From the NCBI GenBank assembly GCA_964200075.2, contig CAXNAA020000497.1, positions 1 to 20,728 on the forward strand: 20,728 nt of DNA, read 5' to 3'. Under the pieces are notes generated by a model. That model did not search any database, had not been told where the DNA came from, and saw only the letters and a program-made list of their open reading frames with translations. This document shows, in pieces, positions 1 to 9,795 of this stretch. The translations under genes and the position numbers were made by a program. Source of the stretch: Sphacelaria rigidula. Taxonomy: Eukaryota > Phaeophyceae > Sphacelariales. The first letter of the stretch is position 1. Every line of letters begins with the position of its first letter.

Positions 1-50
1 GTGGGTGGGCTGAGTTCGCCCCTGCCCGGCTCTCGCGTTTGTTTGTTGTG

Positions 51-93
51 TTAGGGTGGGGGGGGGGGGGGGGGGGGGGGGGGGAGGGGGGGG
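51..93 (+). repeat. Poly-G tract
   Basis: G-rich run: 27 G at 58-84, one A, then 8 G. Its length in the assembly is unreliable. The following 94-1280 contains only short open frames without coding character, and I see no feature there. Confidence 0.9.
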
Positions 94-1280
94 TTATTGT
101 TGTCGAAATAGAGTATGACCTGCAAGGACACCGTGAACTACGAGTAGCAGCATGAGCAGCATTAATTTGCCGCCAGTGCTGTGCATATTGAGAAGAACAC
201 CGGACCCCTTCGAGACTCGTTTACATCTAAATAAACTCTTGTTGGCCCTAGGCGTTTTAGCACCACATGAATGTAGCGGTGACTGTATCTCGGCTCTTCT
301 TCTGGCGATGGTCCTACTAAATCAGTCACAGCAGCAGCGCATGTCTCGTACTACGATCAAGCAGAAGTCTACCGAGGTTTTAACATGGCACAGATGTACT
401 GTATAACGGTGTGTGGACGACCTCGTTCCTGCCGGCGTCAAAAAAATGACTTCACTTCAGGTTGAAAAGGCCCTCATTTTTTTGTGCGATCTTACATGAC
501 TCGGTTTCAAAGAAACGGAACGGTGTCGGAAAATCTCGGTCTTCCGTTGACGCAAATCAAATCAACTTGTCCCAGCGTAACAAAACACCAACAAGCAGCT
601 AGGGGATTAGATGGACCGAGACGGCGCAATGACTGCAATAGGCGACAATGGAAGAGTCTTATCGCTCCCCTGTATCCCATCCAGCCACAGCTGGCAGCAG
701 CATGATCGGAAGCATAAACCGCCAGCAACTTCTCCACACAAATTGACCGACACGGGTATAGACGTTTGCTGATACGCCACAACAAACACTGAGCCACTCC
801 GTCAACGCTGACTGAGTGACTCGGTGATTAGTGTGATATCTCAAACAGTGCAGATATGGATTCGGCTGCCACATCTGTCCGATACACCCTACTGTATTGT
901 TGTGCTCTGTGCGGTCGTTGTTGACAACTACCTTACGAGACACGTCATTTCTGCCCTGACATCGGGCTGGGAATCGCATCTGTCGACGACAGGGTTGAAT
1001 AGACATGAAACCATGAGCGTCTGTCTGTGAATCCCTAACCCACAGGTGAATAATAATTGAATAATATTTGCGCCAATGAGTTCTTGCCCACCAAGTACAC
1101 ACAAACACCTAACCCAATCGTTTCGATCCCGGAATTCTCAACTATTTCACGTTACGGTGGATTTGGAGGAGTTCGCTGTTTCGGCTTTAGATCTCGAAGC
1201 TTGTATTTGTGTGTGACAAAATGTCAGTTGTGACCATATCCGTGTTGGTGCAAGGGATGCCTCGAATCTACGAAACAAGC

Positions 1281-1414
1281 ACATATATATATATTAAAAA
1301 AAAAATATATATATACCTCATTCCGCCGTGTGCTGCAACAAAAATATGACGTCCCAGGGTTAGGGTAATGGATTGAAAAACACACACGTATATATATATA
1401 TATATATATATATA
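1281..1414 (+). repeat. Two AT microsatellites
   Basis: AT repeats at 1281-1315, interrupted by an A run, and a CA-then-TA tract at 1381-1414. Between and after them are short GGGTTAGGGTAA-like and GGGGTAAGGGTAA-like stretches. Two adjacent telomere-like units are too few to call an interstitial telomere. Confidence 0.9.
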
Positions 1415-1497
1415 AGCTCTTGGGTTCGGGGTAAGGGTAAGACCTGAGGTGTGTAGCGGGACGGATTGAAGAAAAAATAAAAAGGATATTCCCCCAT

Positions 1498-1556
1498 GAT
1501 GCTTCTGTCTTCTTCTGTTCCATTCCTTCCTTCTTTCTTTCTTCTTCTGTTTTCTT
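1498..1556 (+). repeat. Polypyrimidine tract
   Basis: An almost pure C/T stretch (ttct/ttcc units) on the plus strand. A similar tract lies at 1790-1850. No gene is seen next to them that would make them splice-site tracts. Confidence 0.7.
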
Positions 1557-1643
1557 CGCTGCTCCTGACGACGAGCGATTGTTGCAGTCAGCTTATGTGA
1601 GATACTCAATCATTCAATCAATCAACCATGGCATAGTTGCTAT

Positions 1644-1761
1644 AGGCGTATACTTTATGCAGTACATTTTTCTATTGCAACTTTTGACCACATCCGACAA
1701 CAGCTGCGACGGGCTTATAGTTTACGCAGTACATTTCTTTGTCTATTGCAACAATTGACCA
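1644..1761 (+). repeat. Local direct duplication, ~50-bp units
   Basis: Units at 1644-1690 and 1710-1761 share cgcagtacattt-like and ctattgcaac blocks and both end in ttgacca, with small indels. They are spaced by about 66 bp. Probably a decayed tandem or dispersed repeat. Confidence 0.65.
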
Positions 1762-1850
1762 TTCATTGTTCTGCCGTTCTATTCGACCCCTCTTTCTTTT
1801 ATTTTCTTCTTCCTGTTCCTATTGTTTTCTGTTCCTTTTTTTTTTCTTAG

Positions 1851-1959
1851 AGCGTGTTTGAATCCCGTTTTTCTTGAGTACGTCCATCATGACACCACGG
1901 CTGGGCCCCTGGGGGGTCAGTAAAAGTGCGACAATCAATCAATCAATCAATCAATCATT
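1851..1959 (+). mobile_element. SINE-like repeat copy A with (AATC)n tail
   Basis: The body is about 80 bp, followed by gtgcgac and a tail of about seven CAAT units. It matches 9702-9795 on the opposite strand in order and orientation (gtttttcttg, accacggctgg, ggtcag, gtgcgacaatc). At 1856-1866, gtttgaatccc resembles an RNA polymerase III B box, but no A box is seen upstream. A short tandem-repeat tail after a conserved body is typical of SINE/LINE 3' ends. The copies are diverged and may be 5' truncated. Confidence 0.5.
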
Positions 1960-2232
1960 GTCCAGGTAATGTATGTACATGTGTCAGGAGTGAGAAACAA
2001 TTGTCGATCTTCACCACATGACCCACACTGGTTAGTGATCAAAGGAATTTAGGCGTTATTAGGCCCCCTCTTGTGCCAAAATATATACTCCGTAGGTATA
2101 AGAAACAACTCGACACAAACTTTTTTTTTCGCCACTTCCGCACAGATTTATCGAAAACGCCGCTTTTGCCCAGAGGTGGGATCTACTCCAGTTCGTAGCC
2201 CCAAATACATGGTTGACAACATTTTTGTATTC

Positions 2233-2373
2233 AACGTCAACGCTAACGCCAACGCCAACGCCAACGCTAACGCTAACGCTAACGCTAACGCTAACGCTAA
2301 CGCTAACGCTAACGCTAACGCTAACGCTAATGCTAACGCTAATGCTAACGCTAACGCTAACGCCAACGCTAAC
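2233..2373 (+). repeat. Hexanucleotide minisatellite (AACGCT)n
   Basis: About 23 units of AACGCT, with AACGCC and AATGCT variants clustered at the ends. The unit contains no stop in any frame on either strand, so all six frames are open and read as dipeptide repeats (NA, LT, SV and others). Open frames here are a property of the repeat. Flanks 1960-2232 and 2374-3098 show no supported gene. Confidence 0.9.
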
Positions 2374-3098
2374 CTCTGTTCGAGTAAGATGCTTTACAAG
2401 GTGTATTTGACGGTTGGGACGAATCATCACAACGAAGGATCACCGAATTCACGATTTCTTCGGCCTGATTGCCCAAAAGCGCTGAAAAAGTTGATCGCTG
2501 GTCCAAGGGTTATCCACGCAACTTTTGCGCCCTTCCACGCGTCTGGGCTGAGTGTACCTGGGTTGCAACTCTGAAATAAAGCCAAGGGATTGGTTCGTCA
2601 CGAGTCGAATCAACTATACTAGAACCAAGTAATTTCAGACGAATCATTCTTTGTCCGATCCTTGTTATATTTATCAGGAGCCGGTACGATTCAGTATGAG
2701 GTATTGAAAGGAACGGTTCGAGACCAGTACTACAGTTGTAGGCAATCGGATACAGCCGAGCCAGAAGGCCATGTATATCCGTGTCGAGAATCCTATAATT
2801 GGGGTTCAGGGAGAGGGTTCAGAGAGAAGGTCCCAAAAAAGAGTTTGATGGAAACGGTATTCGCGCAAGACCGTGAATCCCACCTGCATACCCCTCTCCC
2901 CTCTGGTATCCTACGCTACTAGGCTACGCTCATCCCGAGTGTCCAGCAGTAGTATTGAGACAAACGTTACAGACCAAGTGTGGTGACCGACAAGAGAGAG
3001 CCGAAACGGGAATTAATAATAAATCAATGAAAGACAAGGTATCAGACACTCTTGAGGTACGCCAACCACGTATCGTCCTGGATAGGCTGCATCACCAG

Positions 3099-3105
3099 CT
3101 ACTAG
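3099..3105 (+). repeat. Left target-site duplication of the MITE-like element
   Basis: CTACTAG, repeated identically at 3483-3489 on the other side of the inverted repeats. Confidence 0.5.
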
Positions 3106-3482
3106 GTCCTGATCGATAACGCATGCCTTACTTTTTGCCTTAAGAGTCCCGTGTCCAAGAGGGGTTGCCTGATGAGGTGTTTCATGCCTGAGATGCTTTA
3201 TTCAAAAAAGGCAAACACATGATACCACAAAAACAATGGCAATAAGTCAAGATCATGACAACGCCCACTCCGATTTTTCGGGTAACCGGAGTGACTGTCT
3301 GCGGCAAGTCTATGGCAAGTCTGAGGCAAGTGTCAGGCATCCCGAGCTATAAACCAAGGCATGTCAGGCATGAATACGGGGTAAGGCATGCCTTAGCAGT
3401 TGCCTGAGGCCAACTATTTTGCTTGAGACGTTTTAAACGGTTTGCCTCAGACCCCCCTTCGGCATGCCTTATCGGTCAGGGC
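3106..3482 (+). mobile_element. MITE-like non-autonomous DNA transposon (377 bp)
   Basis: The left end GTCCTGATCGATAACGCATG and the reverse complement of the right end GCCCTGACCGATAAGGCATG match at 19 of 22 positions when read on through CC. Flanking direct repeats CTACTAG at 3099-3105 and 3483-3489 are identical 7-mers, consistent with a target-site duplication. The inside has many GGCAA/TTGCCT and AGGCATGCCT words, like subterminal transposase-binding repeats, and no coding capacity. The family is uncertain; hAT usually makes 8-bp duplications. CTACTAG is nearly palindromic, so it could instead be a TIR extension. Confidence 0.65.
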
Positions 3483-3489
3483 CTACTAG
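3483..3489 (+). repeat. Right target-site duplication of the MITE-like element
   Basis: CTACTAG, identical to 3099-3105. The next 700 bases (3490-4180) contain no supported gene. They hold GC-rich sequence with loose repeats around ggaac.atgccg...gagacat near 4016-4035 and 4079-4101. Confidence 0.5.
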
Positions 3490-4318
3490 CTACCTGCTGG
3501 CGCATATAGAACCGACCAACCCAAACCCGAACCAAAATCCGAACAAGGGCATATGGAGAACCCCTCAACCAAAAGGGGTGCACAAGATGCCCTAGACAAA
3601 GAATGCGCTGGCAGACTTTAAATCGACGCCTGTAGCGCCGATTTGGAGAAGAACACGTTCTGCGCACACTATAATATCAGCACTCCGGACTTCAAGCCCC
3701 ACTAAAGATCCGAATCTTCAGTATGTCAACACTCAAAATCAAACATGTTTTAGCCATGGCTTCGCCTCGACGACCTGGGTTAAGCAAGGCGACTAACCCT
3801 GGGTGTGGGAGTGCCAGTCTCTGGAGCCATGGACTTGGACGTGGGACGTGCCTAGACCGTTCTTGTATGCAGTGAGACTCCAGGGTCGAGAGGAGAGGTG
3901 ATCTCGAGGGGTGCCGGGAGAGGCATCACCTTGAGTTGGAGTATGACTAATACTCCGGGGGCGAGATAGACAATGACCCGAGGGGACAGACTTGTGTTCC
4001 AGCGGGAACATTCCCGGAACTATGCCGGAGACATTAACATTCATGGAACGGAGCGGAGGGATCCGTAAGATATTCTCGGGAACCATGCCGAGAGAGACAT
4101 GGTCCCGTCGCGGTTGTGGGCACGTGGAAGACTTGTGGACTACCCTGGTACTCACATAAGGCCATTTGTTCATCGACACCGAAAAAAAAAGCGTGGAAAA
4201 AGAATAAGCCCCAAAAGCAGCAGGTTGATGGATCGCCGGGCGGGTCGGGTCCTACGGTTGCGGCGACAAATCAACAAACTCCTTTCGGACACTTGTATCT
4301 TCTCCCGCTTCCTTTCTT

Positions 4319-4525
4319 GGTCTCGATGACGCCGAGTCTCATCAAATTGTTCTCGACTCGAAAACGTACGGTGGAATCGAATTTCCTCGTACCTGATACG
4401 TGCACAACATTCATGTGTTATCAACCATCTGAGAAAATAAATAGCGTGGACGAATCAGAAACGAGCGAACTAGATTCCACCGCACGTTCTCGACACAGCA
4501 ACAATTTGATCAAGACACGGTCTTA
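4319..4525 (+). mobile_element. Palindromic element 1 (MITE-like)
   Basis: The left arm (about 4340-4379, atcaaattgtt ... cgtacggtggaatc) pairs with the right arm (about 4474-4512, gattccaccgcacg ... aacaatttgat), roughly 33 of 39 positions by eye, around a ~90-bp centre. Outer ends read ggtctcga on the left and cacggtctt on the right. The core gtgcggtggaa is shared with the element at 5378-5613. No coding capacity; open frames crossing it are spurious. Confidence 0.5.
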
Positions 4526-5377
4526 ATTGATACAACAACGAAAAAAACACGAGGAGGAACGAAGTCATGCACTATGCCGGCACACAAAAACTACTTCGAG
4601 TCCCAACGAAGATTCACACAACTGGGTTTCTGGGCAGAGAGTTATTTCTTCGCACACTGGACACAGTCGGAGTCAGGTCTGAAAATTCAAACGGCCTAGA
4701 CTGAAACGAAAGACTGAACTACGTTACACCTTCACAACACGGCCCGAGCAAACACACACGGACATCCACATCACAGGGACAGCACACCTGGCGCTAGATC
4801 CCAAGTCAATTTATGCACAAGAGCAGTGCACTTTGTTTCACGGCAATCCATTTGTTATTGGACGAGGGATGGTCGTGTTTTGTGTAATAAAACTTGCTCG
4901 AGACGGAACCGTTGACCGTTTGTGGGTGCGTCCTACGGCGCCTATCCGACAGAAATCATCGCGCCTCATTCAACTTTGAACCGATCTCCCCCCGAATCAA
5001 GAACGTTGCATTCAGTCGATCATTAGCTACGGCTTGAGCTATTCATTTTTTGAAAGGGGACGGTGAGATTACAACTTGACGCAGCCCATGTCTCAGATCC
5101 GGGTTGTGTGACAGGTGCGTACCACAACAATGATAATTGCGCCGCCGGTTTGTATTGAACCCTTCATGTCGAACAGCCCGAGAAGGTCTCACTGAAGAGC
5201 CTGAAAAATTCGAAAACAAAAGTTTCAACAATGTCCCGCTACCCCAAAAAAAAGCACCGCTGAATAAAAAAAAGCGCCGCCGTTCTATTATTTTTTTGGG
5301 GAGGGGAGGGGGGGGTACTATCGCGGGGATGACTGAACGTTGATTTGCTCCTAGGTTCTTCTTCGTGCTTGTTTTTT

Positions 5378-5613
5378 TTTTGGTCTCGAAAAGATGCGGC
5401 TTGAGACACAGCCTAAACGGCGTGTAATAGCACATTCTCTTGCGATCGAAAAAGTGCGGTGGAAAACAAAAATTCCGATCTCATGGACCGTGGTTTCAAC
5501 CATCGTCAACATAACTGACGACGACGTCCTTTTCCGCCGCACGTTTTTGATCGAAAAAAAGAATGCGCTCAAGACACGCCCCAAGGTCGTGTGCTTTTAT
5601 CGAGACCAAAACA
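5378..5613 (+). mobile_element. Palindromic element 2, related to element 1
   Basis: Inner arms 5443-5466 and 5530-5553 match inversely at 21 of 24 positions (cgatcgaaaaagtgcggtgg on the left). Weaker pairing extends outward to ggtctcgaaaag on the left and cttttatcgagacc on the right, giving an imperfect palindrome of ~236 bp. It shares gtgcggtgga and ggtctcga with element 1, so this is a small repeat family. Between the two elements (4526-5377) I see no gene. Confidence 0.55.
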
Positions 5614-5642
5614 GAAAAGGATGAGAAGGGAATGAGCGTTCA

Positions 5643-5708
5643 AAAGCAGCATGTTGAGAAGTCGCCGCAACCATATACCCGCTCGACGGTCAATCAACAT
5701 GCTGCTTT
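5643..5708 (+). repeat. Perfect 15-bp inverted repeat (hairpin)
   Basis: AAAGCAGCATGTTGA at 5643-5657 and its exact reverse complement at 5694-5708, with a 36-base loop. A related but decayed left half (aaaagcagcaggttgat) occurs at 4213-4229, before palindromic element 1, so the hairpin probably belongs to the same repeat family. Confidence 0.6.
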
Positions 5709-5900
5709 GGACGCGTGCTCCTCTTCGTGTTTGTTGATATATTTTTATTCATCGCGATAAAGAAACGGCCTGAGCTTCACTGTTTTTTATGTGCAGCGTA
5801 TTTTCCCAGAAATGGTTGAAGAATGTCAAGAAAAATATCGACGAACGACAAAGGCTGTACATCGGACGATCTTTGAAGAAAATGCCCCCCACCTCTCGTA

Positions 5901-6056
5901 CTGGATAAGAATATCTCGAGAGAATGAGAAAGCTGAACACGCCTCCTTACGCTCACTCATGAATTTAGATCGAGACTGGATAAGAATATTTTGAGAGAAT
6001 GAGAGAGCTGAACACGCCTCCTTCTCCTTACGCCCTGTCATGAATTTAGATCGAGA
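5901..6056 (+). repeat. Two-copy tandem repeat, 75 and 81 bp
   Basis: Units 5901-5975 and 5976-6056 both begin ctggataagaatat and end gaatttagatcgaga. The second has a few extra bases in the middle. The copies are highly similar, so the duplication is recent. No coding role is seen. 6057-6538 shows no supported feature. Confidence 0.85.
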
Positions 6057-6538
6057 AAGGGGTACAGTCGTCAAACTTTGGAGATGGCATTCAGTTAGTC
6101 GGGATTGTTCCACAGATGTTTGCCACCTCCACTCGACAGTTTTAGAGTCGGTAGACTTTGGAAAAAAAAGTCGTGCTCAGAACACATCTCTTCGTTTTAC
6201 GTTGCCGGAACGATACGGAGTTAAACATCGTTTGTCGAGCGGGTGCTATTTACCGCATACGGCCCAAAAACGCTGGATTCTGTGTTAGGGAACAATCGAT
6301 GTTATGTGCAGAAGCGGGAAGAATTTTCCGAGATGATTGTAGTGGTTGCGGTATCTAGAAGTCATTTCAGAACACATTGATATGCAAGATTGCCTGTGTG
6401 ATGAACCAGGTGAGTCAGTTCAGTGTGAGAGAAGCAGTAAGGTACAAGGGCAAGTGCATCCACGATGAAGTGACAATAATGGTGTCTGGGTTGAAGTCGA
6501 GTTTATGAGATCTGGGAGACGGGTGTGGTGCGACCATC

Positions 6539-6623
6539 AGTTGGTGACAGCATCGCGAATCGATCATGTCTGAGATTTTTTAGTTGGTGACAGCATCGCG
6601 AAGCGATGTTGTCAGAGATTTTT
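6539..6623 (+). repeat. Two-copy 43-bp tandem repeat with hairpin
   Basis: Units 6539-6580 and 6582-6623 share agttggtgacagcatcgcga and end gagattttt. In the second unit gacagcatcgc (6589-6599) pairs with gcgatgttgtc (6603-6613) around a GAA loop, 10 of 11 positions counting strict pairs. The stem followed by a T run resembles a bacterial terminator in form, but nothing else here is bacterial. Confidence 0.75.
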
Positions 6624-7036
6624 ACGGGGTACAAGCGGCGTCACCGAGTCACCACATCAGGACGGCATCACCGAATCAAGAAATCAGGCCCGCCCCAACA
6701 CGGTTTTTCGGCTGCAGCGCAATAAATGTCGAGAAAAGAGAAGAACTGCAGGCATAGAATTATTCATCACACCCATCCGGATCGATTCGGCCGAGCGAAA
6801 GTATCAAAGAGCGGGAACCGGAGGCAGACTGTACACTCGTAGGCCTCAGAGACCAGTGAGTCTGTGACTCGTTCGAAATCGGTCGCATCTTAAGTCATAT
6901 TCTTTTCTCGAGAGACTTGTGCCGGGTAATCATATCTCTCGATTCCCGAAGTTTGCGATCAAACAGGAACCGTGATGGAGCCGTGGTGACCAAAAAACCT
7001 GGTGAAATCGCTTCCAATCGAAAATACGGAGTTTAA

Positions 7037-7231
7037 ACGTTTGACTCCTACACGGAGCATGAACAGGACACGGAACAAGCTCATCATGGCAGTTGGGCCG
7101 GCCATGCTGCACCAACGTCACATGCCAACCTTGTCGAGTCGGTCTCCATAGAGGACAACGACGCTCAAGACTCATCAGGTGCTAGCAGTGACGATACCTT
7201 CCAAAGACGCAAGGGAGCAAAGGCTAACTCG
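7037..7231 (+). pseudogene. Orphan open segment of coding character, no start codon
   Basis: 65 codons between TAA (7034) and TAG (7232), with no ATG. The translation (... EQAHHGSWAGHAAPTSHANL ... then IEDNDAQDSSGASSDDTFQRR) has the Ser/Asp/Ala-rich look of this genome's real proteins, unlike other random frames here. No acceptor AG is evident right before it. It may be a broken exon, a remnant of a retroelement or a chance frame. No family is recognised. Confidence 0.25.
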
Positions 7232-7234
7232 TAG

Positions 7235-9701
7235 CTGGAAGCCCCCAGCCGGACAACGACGACTCAGCGTGGAGGGGGATGCTGCAGGAGCAAACACGCT
7301 CAATTGACTGTGTTTTGGTGCCAGAGCAGTATGCATGCCCACCACTAGTCCATAGCCAGGTACAGGCTTGACCTCAAAAACATCCTGCCTGCCCCATGAG
7401 ATGCAAAACCGAAAATATATCAAGAGGCAGTTGAGAATTCTCGAAAATAATAGAAAAAATAGTTGTTGATTTTTTGTTTTCCCCCTCAGAAAAGCGATGC
7501 ATGCCGCGATAGCCCCCCGATAAACAGCGGCTGATTTGAGGAGGCAAAATTCACACGCGAATCAAATTGACGAAAGCCGATCACACCGAGCAGCTGGGGA
7601 CCCCCACGCTTGGGATCGTTTTCGCCAATGTCGCCCGCGGTAGGCACTTTGTGCGATCTAAATCCAGCTATCATGCGATGTATCGCCATTTTTTCCGTGA
7701 CAATTTCCTGGCTGATTCGGGGGGGGGAGGGATATCGCGGGCATTACTCGACAGAAGGCGAATTCTCGAAACTCCTCTGCAAAAAAGAGACAAGTACTAC
7801 TGTAACCCCCTATCCCTTCAACAAAACATGAGTTCGGGATCTTACGGAAGCAGGAGCCGTATATAAAAAAGCAAGATGAGAAGCGGTTTCGGTTCACCGG
7901 CATGCATATTGTGGATGGACTCAAAAGTGAACTGCTTCGCGGAGTCAACAGAGGTGCGCTGAGAAACTTGGGTCAATTTCCTTGAACGTCACAGTGGTTC
8001 ATTCCTGTACAAAACATCGGACCTCTTTTCATTTTATAGCACCTAAAAAAAAAAAAGCAAGGTTGTGCGCTGTAAGGGTGGACCAGCTGAAATTCGGGTA
8101 TTCACACAAGTGGATAGGGGTTTCCTTGAACGATAAACACCCTTCCCGACCGGATCGGACCGGACCGGACTATTCGGAAAGGGCCATACACCTTGTCGAA
8201 CCATACCGGAAATGTTCGATACACAATTCGGTATGGCCTACGAGTAATACACCAACAAAAAAATCTCACTTCCGGAAATACCGTATCCAAACAGACCACA
8301 ACCTTAAAAAAATGTATGTGAGGTGTAGATGATCCAACCTGGGCCGCAGGATCACTAATTCCACCCATGCGGGTGCACCAAGTTTGATACTGAAGAACCA
8401 TACTCGAAATCATGGTGCCGTGTAGCGGCGCCCGACTCCCGTCGTGCACAGGAACCCTCCCCCTGGCACTGAAACTGCCTCCGGTGTAGATCCCCTGAGA
8501 CCTTCTTATGTAGGGATCACACCCCGGACAATATATGGTTGATAGATGCAATAGACAAAAACACTTCATCAGAATCGCGCATGCGTAGGAGTGCAGCGAG
8601 CCCTGTAGAAACGTGAAAACGAGCCGGTCACGCTTTTCGAAATTCAAAATATGTGTTTAGTTCTCTGCTTCCCGTGGTTAGAGAATGACTCGACTTCCAG
8701 TGACCATGAACTATGATTTGATATCTTTGTAGAAAGCGCGTTATAGGGCGTATGCGTGCAACTGGGTAGCTGCTCCAGGGGTAGATATCGTATTTCATCA
8801 AAGATTGTTTGAGGATGGATAGTTGGATGGATGGTTGTTTTTTGGGTGGATTTTATTTTGAGGGGGGAAAGGGAACGCAACACCGAAGGTGCATGGTGTA
8901 CGACGTACGACGTATCAAGTGAGAGTGAGCGACGTTTTGACGCACGTCTGAGAAACGCCGGGAGGATTTTTTTCAACACCAATTAATTTCAAAAACATTT
9001 TTCAGGAGGAGGGGACGACAATATAATGATGAGATGGTACGAGTGTGAACACAGATATTCACAGCTTTCGTGGGGTTTGACAGTCTCACGCGCCGCTCCT
9101 ATGAACAGCCCCGCAAAAAAACTCGTTTTTTTTTGCCGATTCGAGGTATACCTCGTTGGGGATAGGATTACGGTTGCGGTTATTGTACACTCAAGGATGC
9201 ATCAAATCGTGGATATAATGGTGGATAAGTCATACATTTTTTTTGTATAAACAACTTCTTCGTGATATTGAGAGTAGAAGGCTGATTGAGAGTGGCTTTG
9301 ATCATTCGCTCCAACTTGGCCAGTTGTTTATTCCGTGAGTGCCTCTTTTTGCCGTCATTACTGGCGTGTGCTTACAGCTACACGTCGATATCCTACTCAG
9401 GGATATCAACGGCCTCGGTGGCAAGATACTTTATTATTATTATTATTTCCGCACATTAGTCCGATCTCGCGAACCCGTGGACTACAGAAGCATATCGGGC
9501 CTCGGGGAGAGGTATTTCGGAACTGAAACGATTCACTCACTAATTCGCCGCTCTTCACTCTCAAGTGTATCCTTTACTCTCAATCTCACGAAAACATTTT
9601 GTTTACAGTACCTGGTATTGGACTCTGGATAAAGCGGTGCCCTTTCATCGGTGTCTTTCGACACGACCTGGTGTCGCTTTTTGGGTCATTTCTCTCCTAA
9701 T
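7235..9701. other. Intergenic stretch without supported genes
   Basis: About 2.5 kb. It contains a CCGGA-rich patch (8146-8171), a 10-bp stem ccataccgga/ttcggtatgg with one mismatch (8201-8236), GGAT repeats (8813-8842), a TTA microsatellite (9428-9447) and scattered A/T runs. Open frames up to 181 codons on the minus strand (8102-8647) lack recognisable domains and cross these repeats. Confidence 0.6.
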
Positions 9702-9795
9702 GGATTGATTGATTGATTGTCGCACTTCAACTGACCTCCCCAGGGGTCACGATCCAGCCGTGGTCTTACGGTAGACGTACCCAAGAAAAACGAAA
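9702..9795 (-). mobile_element. SINE-like repeat copy B with (AATC)n tail
   Basis: On the minus strand it reads gtttttcttgggtacgtc ... accacggctgg ... ggtcag ... gtgcgacaatcaatc, the same order as 1851-1959 at roughly 80% identity by eye, with one insertion in the middle. Its 5' part, where copy A has the B-box-like word, is not conserved. Its tail is shorter (about four units). Confidence 0.5.

Noticed and set aside
1353-1440. Telomere-like GGGTTAGGGTAA and GGGGTAAGGGTAA stretches
   Set aside because: Only one or two units each and imperfect; not enough for an interstitial telomere.
2059-2574. Overlapping open frames giving Ser-Val, Leu-Thr, Asn-Ala and Leu-Ala dipeptide repeats
   Set aside because: They exist only because the AACGCT repeat has no stop in any frame; starts are non-ATG or arbitrary and no splice signals fit. 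An AATAAA right after the plus-strand frame's TGA (about 2574) is probably coincidence.
4116-4526. 136-codon plus-strand frame
   Set aside because: Starts at GTG and its second half is palindromic element 1; not coding-like.
6582-6623. Hairpin plus T run as a rho-independent terminator
   Set aside because: The surrounding DNA is eukaryotic and has no bacterial gene upstream; the form is explained by the tandem repeat.
8102-8647. 181-codon minus-strand frame
   Set aside because: No recognisable domain, unusual Cys/Ile/Arg composition, and it crosses CCGGA repeats and a hairpin; no splice evidence.
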